The notes: generated by a model from the letters alone, not told the origin. 64,000 nucleotides of DNA from Chrysoperla carnea (GCF_905475395.1 NC_058337.1:14744983-14808982); one strand, 5' to 3'; positions 35,200-48,324 are shown, numbered from the stretch's first letter. Made by a program: numbers and translations.

Positions 35200-38100
35200 A
35201 GATGAATAATTTTTTCAATTATATATGAATTTGTGACAAGAAAAAAAATAAAGAAACTTCTATTCGGTAAGAAATATTTCAATGAAAATTTTCCAGTAAT
35301 CCAATAGCAACAATAATTATTGCGGAATGTTTTCACTCAAGCTTATTTTTTGATGAAACCCTTTGCATCTGGTTCCAAAGAGTCTTGAGGATATTAGTCA
35401 GGGACTTAGAAAGGGCGCAGTCCTCCGGAAACATCCATTGCTCGCAGATAAAACCCCCTGCATTTAATTTTTTTAACATCGGATTAAATTAATGTTTTTG
35501 TGCCAGAAAAGACATCTAGAGGATTTAACGTTCCGAGGTATACGACGTAGGAGAACCGAAAATATGGAAGTTTCCTTTTTCCCAATGATAAAAATTATGT
35601 ACTGGTTATATATCAGTATCAATTTTTCAATCACATAATTCAAAAACAACATAAAATTTTTCGAATCAGAAAGTCGGAAAATTTTGCGCTTATTGTTGGT
35701 TTAATAAGCCCATACGCATTTTTGGGAAAAAGTTTAAATATAATTTTATTATGAAAAACGATGTGCATGCTCCTCAGGAAAATATTTATATATCATTAGA
35801 AATTTTTGAGAGATACCCAGCTTTCCCGACACCCAATATAAAAAAAATCCAATATAAAATTAGCAAATTAATACTCGAAAAGTTTTTAAACAATAATAGC
35901 TACTTTTTTAGACCTTTTATATCTTTTTTGCTTTATATATTTTGTTGTTAAAGATCTGTCTATAAGTACATAATTAGTCAATAACTTTGAAAGTGTTCAA
36001 ACCGCCCAAAACCTCCCCAGCTAGGGAGAAAACTTCCCGTTCGTTAACTTTAATAAAACTATTATATTTTACTCTATATAGAAGGTTTTTTAGCTGATTA
36101 CAAATTTGATACCGGGAAATTATTTGTAGAATCTGGAAAAGCTTAATGTTTTCCAAAGTTAAAATATTCTGCTAAAAACTGCTCCTTCATATTTCGATTT
36201 GTCAAACTTTTTCTAAGCAGGAAAAAAAATTGTTATTAGGGTCTCCAAAAACTGTATATGCACTTTTATTCACTATTCCGTTGAATCATGTGCTTTGCTA
36301 TTATCTTAATAGTTACAAATTCGATCTTAGTTATAAGCTTCAAAAATTGTCAGTTTCAGGGGCTAAAAAGTTATTTTATAGGATCTCAGTTGCAAAAGTC
36401 TACAATTATAATCAATGAAAGAAGAAATATTCTTAGGTCGGATAGGACATTATAATTATCCTGCCAGGTTTTTCAACGGGATAATTATGATAAAAATAGT
36501 AGTTTTTAAGAAAACATACTTAGAAAAAAATCGGAATGAAGAAAGTTGTTCAAAAATCATCGAAAAAAAACAAAAAAAACAAAAAAAAATGAGACTAGTT
36601 AAAGTTAAATCCGATCGAAACTTTACGAAAAAACACGGTTTTATGACCGAAAATATCGCGTTTTTCGAGATTTAATTTCTCGGTTTGTATGAATCGCAGG
36701 AAATCCGTTTTGGTCAGTATCTTCTTTTAATAGTATCTTTTTGTAAAAAATTTTCGTCGTAAAATAATTTAAGGTATCCGCACAATTTTCGAAATATGAG
36801 TTTCCGAAATGACGTGCACAATCGCACAATGGGATGTTGCGTAGTAAAGCGGGTAGTTCACAGCTAGTAAATAATAAAACATAGTAGAAACGCTAGAACT
36901 TATACCAAGGATTTTTCCCGGCCGCTCTATCATTTCTTTTGTCTCTTATATTTATGTATAAGAATTCTGAAATTTTCTACATAGGTGTAATGAACAAGTG
37001 ATATTTTGTTACAGTAAGTACAACCCCTCAGTGAATAATTTTTTTTATTTAAAATTCAACTAAATAAAAAAAGTAACAAAACAATATGTGCTTTTAAATT
37101 CTACCCTTTTAAATATTAGAACCATATTTTTTCATCATCCTCAAAGATGGATGGATGGGTTCTTATATTATTATTATTAATATGTCTCCCACATATAATA
37201 ATAAAGTAGTCACAGTTGTAAACATATTATAGATATAGTGTATCGAACCATGACCCCTATATACCACCTAAGTTTATAGATTTATTCTCATATACAGAGT
37301 GTCACTACAAAATATGAGAAAATACGAACATTAACATAATTACTAACATTCAACTTCTTTTAATAAAATGAAAGATTTATGATATTAAATTATGGTGTTT
37401 CAATATTCTTACAAAAGTATTTTTTATTATATAATCGTTTTTAAGTTATAAAAAATAATAGCCAATCCCAAGAGCCAACAAGATTTGTAAAACCCTGACG
37501 AATTTTTTACAGTGCTCTTATTTTATTTCTTTGCTTTTATTTTTATTAAACAAATTTTTTAGCCGAATTTTCTTAATAACTCCAGTCCCCAGGTTCCGGG
37601 CGAGTGGACTCGGCAGGTCTATTATGTGAGTACCCCCCTCCATAGATTAAAACCACTTCTGACCTGTAACCGACAACAACACGTAAGCCATATCTTTTTC
37701 CGTTAATATATTTTCCTAATGTATATTTTAATAATTAAAATCTCTTATGGCAAAAGAGATTTTGAAATAGCATGATGATTTCAATCTACCAAGCAATTTG
37801 GAAACAATCCTAGGTATTGTACTGAGAGAATTTACAGAATTTCTTAAAACCACTGCGAGTATGGTTTTAAACAGAGACGGATTATTCGTAATACAAACTA
37901 GACACACGTCTAAGAGCACAAGGTTACAACGAGGTTCACACGTGGAAGTATTTAAACAAAGTTACTAATTATTATATAAGTACTAGTAATAATTTAAAAT
38001 ATTTGAGCGCTAGAGAGGCGACAATGAGGGTGCTTGTCTAGACATTCCAGCATTCTTAGACATTTAATCCACTTCATGCTATAAATATTGATAATAAAAC

Positions 38101-38460
38101 ATGTGATTCTCCACAACAAAAATTTACATGGTAAGTATATTCCGAACGTTTCACGGTCAAATTTTCATAATTTAAACTAGATAATTTAAAAAATAATAAT
38201 AATAATTTGGTAAAACAACTGTTGAAACAAAATATTTTTAGATTAAACTATTGGAGAGATCATAAGTTTAATTATTTTCCAACATCCTCTCACATCTAAA
38301 AATCTCTTTTCCAGCCCAAATTTTAATCAAAATCTGGTTTTTAAAATTTATCAAATTGAGTTGGAAAGTTCATAATGAAATATTTATCATATAATAATAA
38401 TAATAATGAGGTTTAACCTCCGTTTCTCTGACATATATGTCTAAAACAGAGACCATCCAC
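35200..38460. other. No gene recognised
   Basis: About 3.2 kb. The frames 35751-35951, 36230-36418 and 36415-36675 are AT-driven. TATACAGAGTGTCACTACAA at about 37292 looks like a single mariner-type terminus with no partner found. Confidence 0.4.
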
Positions 38461-38697
38461 ATCATTATTTGTTACTCTTTATTTATTAAATCACATTCAT
38501 ATGTACAATTACATTTATAATGTAGATGGAGTCGGTTACTTCGTTCTTATCCAAGCAACGACAATGTGATAAATTCTACTGCTCCATTAATTTAATTTTA
38601 ATTGCTCACACTGCCGCTGCCTGGATTCGAACCCGCAACCTAAGTCTAAGTAAACAAACGGTTAAAGTCTATCACCTTAGACCGCTCGGCTCTATGT
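38461..38697 (-). mobile_element. tRNA-derived SINE, - copy
   Basis: Read on the - strand: GAGCCGAGCGGTCTAAGGTG (A box, Leu/Ser-like), GGTTGCGGGTTCGAATCC (intact B box), then TTGTCGTTGCTTGGATAAG and AACGAAGTAACCGACTCCAT, ending in AATAAATAAAGAGTAACAAA. It is colinear with 28990-29232, and its promoter boxes are better preserved. Confidence 0.85.
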
Positions 38698-38843
38698 TTA
38701 TCATATAGTGTACGATGAAAAATTTATTAAAATGGGTTTTGAAAGTTTATTATCATTTCTAAAATTTGAGCTAATTTAATCGAGGTAGATTTTGAGTTAG
38801 CGATATTTTAATTTATCTCCTGCAGTCTATTTCTTTAATGAAG

Positions 38844-39420
38844 ACAAGTGAAAACAAACAGTTGACTGATTTAATTGTTGAAATACCATGCATAGTCAGT
38901 GTTGATTTCTTTATCACATAATACATACAAACATGTGACACATACATAACTGATAATCAAGTATAGTACATATTATAAAATTTCCGCCTAATTGGCGCCC
39001 TCACGGGTAAACAGTGATGTTTACGAAAAAATGTTCCAAACACAAGTTATTTAATTTTTGATAAGGAAGATTTTTTACATTTAAACTTTTTTTCTATCTC
39101 TAACGGTTTACAAGATGGATCCTACGTACCCGAGACCCAATTGACCTATGATGCTCATTTACGAACTTGACCTAACTTTTTACGTCCTAAGTATGCTTTA
39201 ACGTCGTTAGCACGCTATAAAATTTCAGCTCGATATCTTTTTTCGTTTTTGAGTTATCGTGTCCACAGACGGACGGACGGACAATCGAAAGTGGACTAAT
39301 TACGGTGATTTTATGAACACCTATGACAAAATTTTTTTCCTAGCATCATTATTAAGCGTTACAAACTTGGGACTAAACTTAATATACTATGTATATTTCA
39401 TATATACATGGTATAACAAG
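38844..39420 (+). mobile_element. HINE-like repeat family, copy H (full length)
   Basis: It begins CAAGTGAAAACAAACAGTTG and ends CATGGTATAACAAG. GGAC array at about 39268-39282. The short 3' frame has lost exactly one codon (LFLS becomes LLS). Confidence 0.9.
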
Positions 39421-40146
39421 AACTTTTTTCTTGCTATTTTTTGTTTCAGTTGCCCTGTTAAAGAAATGAAATTACACCCTGTATTTATGACAAATATCTG
39501 TACATACATAATGTACTATTTTATGATTATTATACATCGAATATCACAACATAAGTGTGGGAACAGTAACGATTTTTCATAAACTGCCGAAAAAAAACCT
39601 GATTATTGAGAATAAAGAATATTTCAGTCACCCTCTCATATTTACCATAACAATAATAATTATTGTTATCTTACCAGAAAAAAAATGGATCGAGCTATTG
39701 AATGTTTATTTTTTCCTAATGAAAGAGATGTTTAAATAAATTCATCAAAAATATGATACCTAAATTTAAATAAAATTGAGATATGACAACGTGGTCAAAT
39801 GGTAGTTGCTGATGCTAAAAAATGCGTGGCCAAATTTTACAAAATTTCAAAGTTTTTGGTTTTTACGGTAAGTTTTGTGAAATTTACACATAAAGAAAAA
39901 AGGAAATTTTTGAGGGCTTTTTGCCATTTTCAGAGATGGTAAAGGGGTGGGGGGTAGTTCAAGTTAAGATAGTGTTTATGATTTGTTTGTTTACTAAATT
40001 TTGTATACTAATATAAACATCAAAGTCGATTTACGATTATAATAAATGTTTATGATACAACGGTGTAAAATATAAAAAGAAACAACTTGATAAATAAATA
40101 AGTTAGTGTTGACTTTTTATCATACAATATGATTAAAATATAACGC

Positions 40147-40215
40147 ATACCCAGATGGTAAGGCACTTGACATGAATTCAAGAAACCCTGGTTCGATTCC
40201 TGATATAAGTGCATT
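40147..40215 (+). mobile_element. tRNA-related fragment (second SINE-like head)
   Basis: CAGATGGTAAGGCACTTGAC (A-box-like) and CCCTGGTTCGATTCCTGA (B box) are spaced as in a tRNA. The T stem does not pair and there is no acceptor stem, so it is SINE- or tRNA-pseudogene-derived rather than a functional tRNA. Confidence 0.5.
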
Positions 40216-40507
40216 TTTTCCAATTCTCTTAGAATTCACTCGAAAAGTTGTTTGTGGTTAGAGTTTCAAAACACAGGAATTCAAAACACCCCTATGAGGG
40301 GCTTTATACTAAATGTAGACATATATTAATGAAAGAAACACCATCTTTACTGCAGATTTTCCAGAAGTAAAATGTTATATTTCCTCACCGTCTAATTATA
40401 TAGTCTTGGTGTTGATCTTACAGGTCATGTGAGACCAAAACCAAGACTGCAAATCAGACTAATTTTTCTAAAACCAACCTTTGGTTTAAAAACCAAATTT
40501 AAAACAA

Positions 40508-41068
40508 CAAGTGAAAACAAACAATTGACAGAGTTAATTGTTGAAATACCATGCATAGACAGTGTTGATTACTCTATCTCATTACACATACATACATGTC
40601 ACACATTCATAACTGATATCCCCATATAATACATACTATACAATTTACGCCTAATTTGCGCCCTCATGGGTAAACAGTGATGTTTACGAAAAATGTTTCA
40701 AACAAAAGTTGGTTATTTTTTTATAAGGAATAGTTTTTACATTTAAACTTTTGTTCTATCTCTAACGGTTTACAAGATGGACCCAAAATATATCCAAGAC
40801 CCAATTGACCTATGTTGCTCATTTACGAACTTGACCTCACTTTTTACGTCCTGAGTACGCTTTAAAAATTTCAGCTTGATATCTTTTTTCGTTTTTGAGT
40901 TATCGTGTTGGCAGACAGACGGACAGACAACCGAAAATGGACTAATTGGGTGATTTTATGAACACCTATACCAAAATTTTGTTCATAGCATGAATATTTT
41001 TAAGCGTTACAAACTTGGGACTAAACTTAGTATACCTTGCATATTACATATATGCATGGTATAAAAAT
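40508..41068 (+). mobile_element. HINE-like repeat family, copy I (full length)
   Basis: It begins CAAGTGAAAACAAACAATTG and ends TATGCATGGTATAAAAAT. The array is only GACAGACGGACAGAC (about 40914-40928). The short 3' frame is broken by a TGA. A poly-T tract follows at about 41088-41112. Confidence 0.9.
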
Positions 41069-41384
41069 GATTAGTTATTTTCTGTTGTTTTTTTTTTTTT
41101 TTTTTTTTTTTTCATTTGCTTTGATGAACGTATTTTAGACACATATTTTAGACGCAAAAATTTGTAGATGTAAAAATTTTTCTGCACTTCTATTATATAG
41201 CACTTATTTTTATCTAAGTTACGCATATTTTCAATTAATCATTCAAATACAAAAAGAGATCTCCGTCAAAAAGTGGGAGGTCGAATAATATATGTTGTCT
41301 GGGGAACTAACTCAATCAAAATTTAAAAATCAATTACTTAAGCTTATAAATTAAATTAGAAAAAAATTTCTATAATAAATACTT

Positions 41385-42060
41385 TTTTAGCGATTGTACT
41401 TTTATTATACTAAATAGTAGAAAATAATTTCTTATTTTTATATATATTATTTCTTGTAAATCGGATGTCTATGCATTTTTATGGTAAGTATGACCTGATT
41501 TTCTCATCACTTTCACCATAATTGATATACATACGTTTTTTTAGTTTTACATTAAAAATTTTTTAAAAAAATGATTTTTTAGGGATAAGCTTTTACTGTA
41601 ATAAAAAGTAGAAAATAATTTTTCTTGTTATTCATTCATACATGACTATTTGTAAAAGCTTCAGGTGCGCCGAATCATTTAAATTGAGCCAGCTTTTGCA
41701 AATAGTAATGTATGAGTGGCTCATAAGAAAAATTATTTTTTACTTTTTATTACAGTAAAAGCTTATCCCTAAAAAAAGCTTTTTTTTTTAATTTTTAATG
41801 TAAAACTAAAAAAACATATTTATATCAATTATGGTGGAATAAATGAGAAAATCAAGTCATACTTACCATAAAAATGCATTGACATCCGACTTATAAGAAA
41901 TAATATACATAATAATAATAAAAGCTTGTCCCTAAAAAAGCATTTATTATTTAAATTTTTAATTTAAAACTAAAAAACATATGTATATCAATTATGGTGG
42001 AAGCGATCAGAAAATCAGGCCATATACTTGCCAAAAAAGGCATTGTCAGCCTATTTACAT
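41385..42060. mobile_element. Palindromic element with duplicated right arm
   Basis: The arms contain GGGATAAGCTTTTACTGTAA and its inverse TTACAGTAAAAGCTTATCCC, with ATCGGATGT...CATTTTTATGGTAAGTATGA on the left and its inverse on the right. The centre is near 41680. A second copy of part of the right arm follows (from about 41935). Confidence 0.75.
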
Positions 42061-42064
42061 ATGC

Positions 42065-43290
42065 ATTCAGCTAAATCGGAAACTGGGAAGATCAAATTTA
42101 ACTTCTAAGACTTACTAACTAACTAACTTCTAATTTGATTACAAACAACATATCAGTGAAACTAAATAAAAGTTTGTAAAAATGAAAACCTAAATAATTA
42201 ATGGATATAATAAAAACCTCAGTGTTGCGCAAACTATTTCATATTCAATGCGTGGCTCAGTTAGTTTGCATAAAATTACTTTTTGATCCATGAATAAGCA
42301 AGGATGGTCACTTAAGCTCAAGTATCAGAGACAAATCTAGAGAAAATAAGAAAAATGCTATGTATTTTATTTTTTCAAAACTGCGCACCTTTAGAAAAAA
42401 AAAGTCGCCCGGTATGTATATTCACAAATTTTATAGATAAAAATTGAACAAAGAAATTGGCTCATTAAAATTAATAAACAAATAATACCTACACAGTTCC
42501 AATGTCATTGCACAGGCATAATATAGGTAACTTTTTTTAAATAGTAAAACTAAACTTGACCCAAATTACATAAAAATTTATATTTATGCACATAGCACAT
42601 GCGTATACTTAAATAAATAATTAAATGTTTCATAACCGTAATATACATTATAAAAATTTATTTACTTTTTATGGAAAAAAAGTATATAACTTTTCATATC
42701 AAAAATTATATACAGATAATACAAGGGTATTCAAGTTTTGAAGCATTATAGAATCCGAATAAACGATTTTGATCCCACTGTGCCAACCAAAGCTGATTTT
42801 TGACAAAAAAAATTCTTTATATTCCAATAAAAGCTTATCGAATTAATTACCTTATCTTATTAGGTCGAAATTGGGATTTTCTACCTAATTCGAACATCCG
42901 ATTATTTTTCAATGTTTTTTTTTCTACAAATTTCTCAGTGCATGTTATCAGCGAAAATAAATAGCTTTCCATTCCTATCGAAAAACCCGCTTCCATCCCG
43001 AAAAACCGAGATGTGTTAAAAAAATAGCCTTGAAACCAAAAGTGGAAGTATATTATATACATGAGTTTTTTTTTTAATTTTTTTTATTATTGGACTGACT
43101 CAAATTTCAGAGTAAAGGGCTACCACCTGCCCATCAGCAATCGAATATCTGATGATGATTTTTGATAGTACGCAACTAGTTCTATTGTCCAATCATTATT
43201 TTCTCTTCTGTTTGCATTCATGATGAAGTATTTTGGACAAACATTAATTACATATCTTTATCATCTCTCTATACACAGTCATATTAACTA
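42065..43290. other. No gene recognised
   Basis: AT-rich. The frame 42847-43062 (-) has no recognisable motif. A T-rich tract lies at 43064-43090. Confidence 0.4.
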
Positions 43291-43294
43291 CCAG

Positions 43295-43740
43295 CTTGAT
43301 CCATCCGCTTTGCTGGGTTTAAAAGTAAAGACTGGTAAAGAACACCGTGCTATAACCTTCCCTCCCGTGCTCTCACTTACCCTCCTCCATAACACTCAAA
43401 CTATAAGTACAGTTTTCAATTTTTTTTTTATTAAATGAAAAATAGACATAATTCATTGTGTATATCAGAACAGATGGTTATGAATTGTATTTTTTGCATT
43501 TTTAGAGAAATTTTTACTTTATGGTTCAAAATGACACTCATAGATGGCACAATGAAATGTCAGACTAAATTTAATTAATTACTTTTTAAATATATCTTTA
43601 TAAATTATAGCCCATGTGTTTGTCTGTTGTATGAGCTATATTATTGCAGAGTTTCAATCAAATTCATTGAGTAGTTTTTGCGTGAAAGGGTCACAAACAA
43701 ATTAACAAACAACCTTACTTTCACATTTATAATATATAGT
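43295..43740 (+). mobile_element. Retroposon 3' region
   Basis: GGGTTTAAAAGTAAAGACTG...CCTCCCGTGCTCTCACT, and then TTGAGTAGTTTTTGCGTGAA AGGGTCACAAACAAATTAAC...TTTCACATTTATAATATATAG, is the usual 3' end of insect non-LTR (RTE-like) retroposons. It marks a + orientation. Confidence 0.6.
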
Positions 43741-43997
43741 CATTTGTGCATCAATACTAAGAGCAACTATTTTGAAATTAAGCAAACTAATTAACATAAG
43801 AGTAGTTGAAAATCTTTTTTTAATCACCAATGCATCGAAAAGATTTACACAGTTTTGAATTATATATATTGATAATTGATGTAAAAACTCAGTACCCAGC
43901 AGACTTTTTTGTACTTTTTTATTAGAAAAATACTTCAAATTCAAACTTAAAGTTAACTTTACTATTGGCACAAGTCCCTAAAAGATATAATTTTCTA

Positions 43998-44400
43998 TCT
44001 AAAATTTGTAACTGTAACATATGAAAGCTTCAGAAAATTTACTGGTATAATAGGAATGAAAAAGCACACTTTAAGTCTACGTTACAAAAATATCATAAAA
44101 CTAGGTTCGAATTGAGAATTTTATTTAGCAGGTTAAAAGCTGCAACGTATTGAAGTTTCAGAAAAATTAACTGATATCATTTTTCAATATTAGAATTGAA
44201 AGTAGTCAAAGTGCATATCTCTGAAATTCGAACTTAAAATCTATGTTAATCGAAAATTATGGTCGCTATTGTTTGAGCAAGTCGAAATTTTGTCGGGAAA
44301 ATTAAAGGTGTTATCATATTAAAATTTCAGTAAAATTAGATGAAACCACATTTTATATGAAAAATGCTTTAATTAAATTAAATTCAATAACACCAAAATG
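43998..44400. repeat. Divergent ~150-bp tandem units
   Basis: Three weakly related blocks share a TTTCAGAAAATTTACTG-like string and following A-rich text, at about 44030, 44155 and 44325. An old tandem array, low certainty. Confidence 0.35.
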
Positions 44401-45599
44401 TTGAAACTCTTTTGTACTTGTATACCAAGTAGAATGAGTTTCGGTTAGTAAATATTTAATTATAAAGTTTATGTGCTATTGTGAAGTAATATTGAAAAAA
44501 TATTACTATTGTAACATAGCTAATTTTGCAATTAATTTGAATAATAGAGGATATAGCGGTACAAAAATACATGTGTAGTTATTGCTTCCATTGCAATTTA
44601 TCAAATCTGATAGTTTATTATGTTTCTATTCAATAATTATTTTAATCTAGTTATTGTTTCTAGGTAAACCCAGCAGAGACTGATGATGCGTAGGCATTTG
44701 GGGTTCTGAATGTTCAAACATTAAGGGTGATGAAGAAAAAGGATAAATACACTTAAGGATGTACGAGCACTAAGGAAATTTTGGATAAGAGGCTTGATTT
44801 TTTATATGAAATTGGACTATGTCTAAATCAATTCTGAAAACTTTAAGGGAGGTTGTCCGATTATTTAAATCAATAAATGAATTCAAAAGTAGGCATATTT
44901 AACATTGATGATATGTTTTCATAGATTTCTCCAAAACTAGTTGGTGGAAATAACTAAAAAAAAACTATTTAAATCAAAGTTAAAACTTTAATATATTATT
45001 GAAAACAAAAACTCGTTGTGTCCGACTAATTAAAAATGTATGAGCACTGCAGTGGGGACACAAATCAATATATATTTGCAATTTTTCGATATTTGGAGTA
45101 ATTTTCAAAATATCGAAAATTAAAAATTTTATTTAATTATTTTTCGTCAACATTCAAAAATTATAAAAAAAATTCATCATCAAAGTTGAAAATATGGTAC
45201 AAATAATTTTAATCACAAGTCTAAACTTGCCTTGGCGCTCGTACTACCTTAAGAATAAGAACATGAACTAGATTAATAAAGTATGTACAAAACTTGAACG
45301 ATCTTGGACAGTTTCGTAAAGCTATGGAACGATATGAGCCATGAACATCGACGAGTTTTATGAATCATAATTGACTGTTTTGTGTTTTTTCAGAGTTTTT
45401 CCCAGTTATATATTCTGTGATTCATACGACCGTACAGAGTGGCTTCTTAAATTGGCTACATATGCAAAACTTTTTTATTTTATAAGGTTTTCGAAAAAAA
45501 ATTATTCTTTATAAAACTCTCTACTTTCGAAAATGTTAACATTCAGCTATTCACTTTAGACATAGAATGCCACAAATGTAAGGCCATTTAAAACAGATA

Positions 45600-45685
45600 A
45601 TAAGGGAAACAGTTCAAGAAATCACTCCCGAGATATGTAGAAGTGTATTTAAAGAATTTTATAAAATAAAAATTGCATGTATGTA
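45600..45685 (+). pseudogene. Mariner transposase C-terminal remnant
   Basis: The frame reads IRETVQEITPEICRSVFKEF and on to a stop, which matches the C-terminal end of mariner-type transposases. Nothing upstream resembles the catalytic core. Confidence 0.6.
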
Positions 45686-45959
45686 ACGCGAAGGTGGGTA
45701 CTTTGAGGCCCAAACATACTAGAGATAACTGTTTTTACTCACGTCAACAATAATAATTGTAACGTAATGCATGAAAAATAAATATACTGTATTAATTATT
45801 TTGTTATAAATGTTTGTTCAAATTAGCAAATAAACATTTCGATTACGATGATTGGTTAATTTGCACACCAGATAATGTGTTTTATGAATAGAATTTAAAA
45901 ATTTAATTTAAAATTGAAGTGGTCAAAGCATTCCATCGTTTACAATTCATTTCTAAACA

Positions 45960-46050
45960 TTTATCTTCAGTTCGTTTTTGCCTCAAAATTGTTCAAAATA
46001 GACTCGAACATATCTCGAGAGTGATTTCTTGAACTATTTTTGACAACGGA
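45960..46050 (-). pseudogene. Mariner transposase C-terminal remnant, opposite arm
   Basis: The - strand of ATCTCGAGAGTGATTTCTTG AACTATTT gives the same V-Q-E-I-T-L/P-E-I block as the + arm, and TTCAGTTCGTTTTTGCCTCA matches the - strand remnant at 28741-28760. Confidence 0.55.
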
Positions 46051-46453
46051 GAAAGAAAATCTTGAGATTTTTACAACGAAGTTTTTTCGTAAACCTTATA
46101 ATAAAAAGGTCTCCATATGTAGCCAACTTAAGTACACACCCTGTATATATATTTTTATTGTTATCGAGGTACTAAAGGTTAAAAATTTATTTTTCTTTAA
46201 CCAAGTGTAAACCAAGTAGCAGGCAGGAGATTTAAAACAATAATTTTAACAGGTAATCAAAAATCTGTCAATTAGTAATAAACACTACTTGAGTCAGTTA
46301 TTCATCAGATTGACTAGTAATAGTTTAGAGTAAACAATACTCTACGTGTTCAATATTTTATAATCATGGTAGACCCCATAAATTTGTTCATTTTCACGGA
46401 AAAAACACGCATGTATTAAATTCTATGGGATTAAAAATTTCCCAACTTTTTAT

Positions 46454-46735
46454 ACAGGGTATCTCAGAAGTGACGGGCACCCTAGTTGCATCAGATAGAA
46501 AATAATAGTCTAAGACCGCAAGCCTTCTTCCATTTTTTGTTCCGATACACGGATAATTAGCTATTAATTAAATTAGGCAGGCAATAGAAGAGTTTAAAAA
46601 ATCAACACAATTATGGCGGCTTCTGGACCGCCATTTTATTTGGTTTTCGAAAATTTTTAAAAGTATTTTCTAGCAATTTGTTTAGCAGTCTATATATGTG
46701 TGCCACATAAGGGCACACATATATAGACTGATAAA
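46454..46735 (+). mobile_element. Mariner-type MITE fragment with strong hairpin
   Basis: It starts ACAGGGTATCTCAGAAGTGA CGGGCACC, typical of a mariner end. It contains ATTATGGCGGCTTCTGGACC GCC, shared with the insertion at 10035-10105. A 19-bp-arm hairpin CAGTCTATATATGTGTGCC with loop ACATAAG lies at 46686-46730. The right terminus was not identified. Confidence 0.55.
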
Positions 46736-47249
46736 CACATTACCACTCCTTTGCGTTGCTTAGTCGGGTAAAAAAACGGATCCCATAAATATAGGATAAA
46801 AAGAAAATATATGTAACGTGTCAGCAGCGGTCCTAGATACCGTCACTAACATAAGTATTGAAATAAATGTATGAGAAATAAAAATGCTAATTGAAATATT
46901 TTTCCATAGAATACTGTAAATAATAATATGCGAAATATTATGCAACTTCCGTTTGACATTGGAATATGAACAATTTGCGTAATACAATATTGACTCAACC
47001 ATTCTGTATAAAATGAATACATTTACAATTATTGTACCCACACATATTGTTTTTATAATAATGACATTATTTTTTATTCAATTTTTCCATTGTTATAAGC
47101 AATTTTTCCATTCGCTCTCATAGGGTAGCTTATTATTTAATTATTAAAAGAGACTAATTCCTTCTGATAGGAACTTTTTGTTTTTACGTCGAAAATCGAA
47201 ATAAAAAGTTCTATGACTCATTTTTTAGATGCTCTGCAATTAATGGAAG

Positions 47250-48300
47250 AGCCAGACCAAGAAAAATTAGTTGAATTTACTAAAGCTCACATTTGAGGTT
47301 TGGTTATAGTAGTTGTGTACACTCACATACTGCGGTCAGTCAAGCGAACGATAGAACAGGGGTCAGATATATGCGATCGAGGGGCCAGATAAATTTTACG
47401 TGATACTAAAATGAATTAACTAAAGCTGAAATTTGTTATACATATTGTATATTGCATATAAATAACAGATATGATTGTCAGTCATTTAAGTGTTAGAACA
47501 GGGCTGGTCAGTCAGCCATTAATTATTGAAGAATAAATATATCAGATTCATTTATGATTTCCGTTGTATTTAAATGAATTTATTTAAGCTGAAAATTGTT
47601 ATACAGTTTGTATATTGCATATAGATAACAGTTATGACAGTCAGTCAGTTAAACGTTAGAACAGGGCTGGTCAGTCAGCCCTTATTTATGTACAATAAAT
47701 AAATAAGATTCATTTATAATTTCCGTGGTATTTACAATTTTGTTATACAGCAATATATAAGCTGTATAACAATTATCAGCTTTAATAAATTCATTTAAAA
47801 CCCACAAAAATCATAAATGAATCTTATTTATTTATTGTTCATAAATAAGGGTTGACTCATTGACTGACCAGCCTTGTTCTAAAGTTTAACTGACCGACTG
47901 TCATAACTTTTATTTTTATGCAATATATAAGCTGTATAACAATTTTCATATTTAATAAATTCATATAAATACCACGGAAATCATAAATAAGTCTTATTTA
48001 TTTATTGTACATAAATAAGGGCTGACTGACTAGCCCTGTTCTAACACCTAGCTGACTGATAATAATAACTGTTATTTATTTGCAATATACTATATGTATA
48101 ACAATTTTCAGCTTTAGTAAATTCATTTTAGTACCAAGTAAAACTTAACCGTTTCAATAGCATATATCTGACCTCTGTTCTATCGTTTGCTTGACTGACC
48201 GCAGTATGTGTATGTACACAACTACTATAACCAATCCTCAAATTATCTAGCTTTAGTAAATTCAACGAATTTTTTTTTTACCTGGCTCTTGGTCCAAATG
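47250..48300. mobile_element. Foldback element: ~500-bp arms made of tandem subrepeats
   Basis: The outer ends are GAGCCAGACCAAG and (inverted) GGACCAAGAGCCAGG. Both arms then carry GGTTATAGTAGTTGTGTACA, ACTGCGGTCAGTCAAGC and ATAGAACAG-GGTCAGATATA. Two ~164-bp tandem units follow in each arm, each with GCTGAAAATTGTTATACA, GAACAGGGCTGGTCAGTCAG and AATAAATAAATAAGATTCAT. The centre is TTGTTATACAGC-aatatataa-GCTGTATAACAA near 47760. No coding capacity. Confidence 0.85.
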
Positions 48301-48324
48301 TTATAACACCCTTTAAAAAAATTG

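Larger units (their letters stand above)
45433..46145. mobile_element. Palindromic mariner derivative carrying the transposase 3' end in both arms
   Basis: The ends are TACAGAGTGGCTTCTTAAAT and (inverted) TACAGGGTGTGTACTTAAGT, both followed by TGGCTACATATG. Both arms contain a transposase C-terminal coding remnant in opposite orientation (45600-45685 +, 45960-46050 -). Confidence 0.75.

Noticed and set aside
40147..40215. Functional tRNA gene
   Set aside because: A and B boxes are present but the T stem and acceptor stem do not pair, so it is better seen as a SINE or pseudogene fragment.
47250..48300. Assembly artefact (inverted duplication)
   Set aside because: The arms differ at many positions and the tandem subunits are diverged, which fits an ageing foldback element better than an assembly error.
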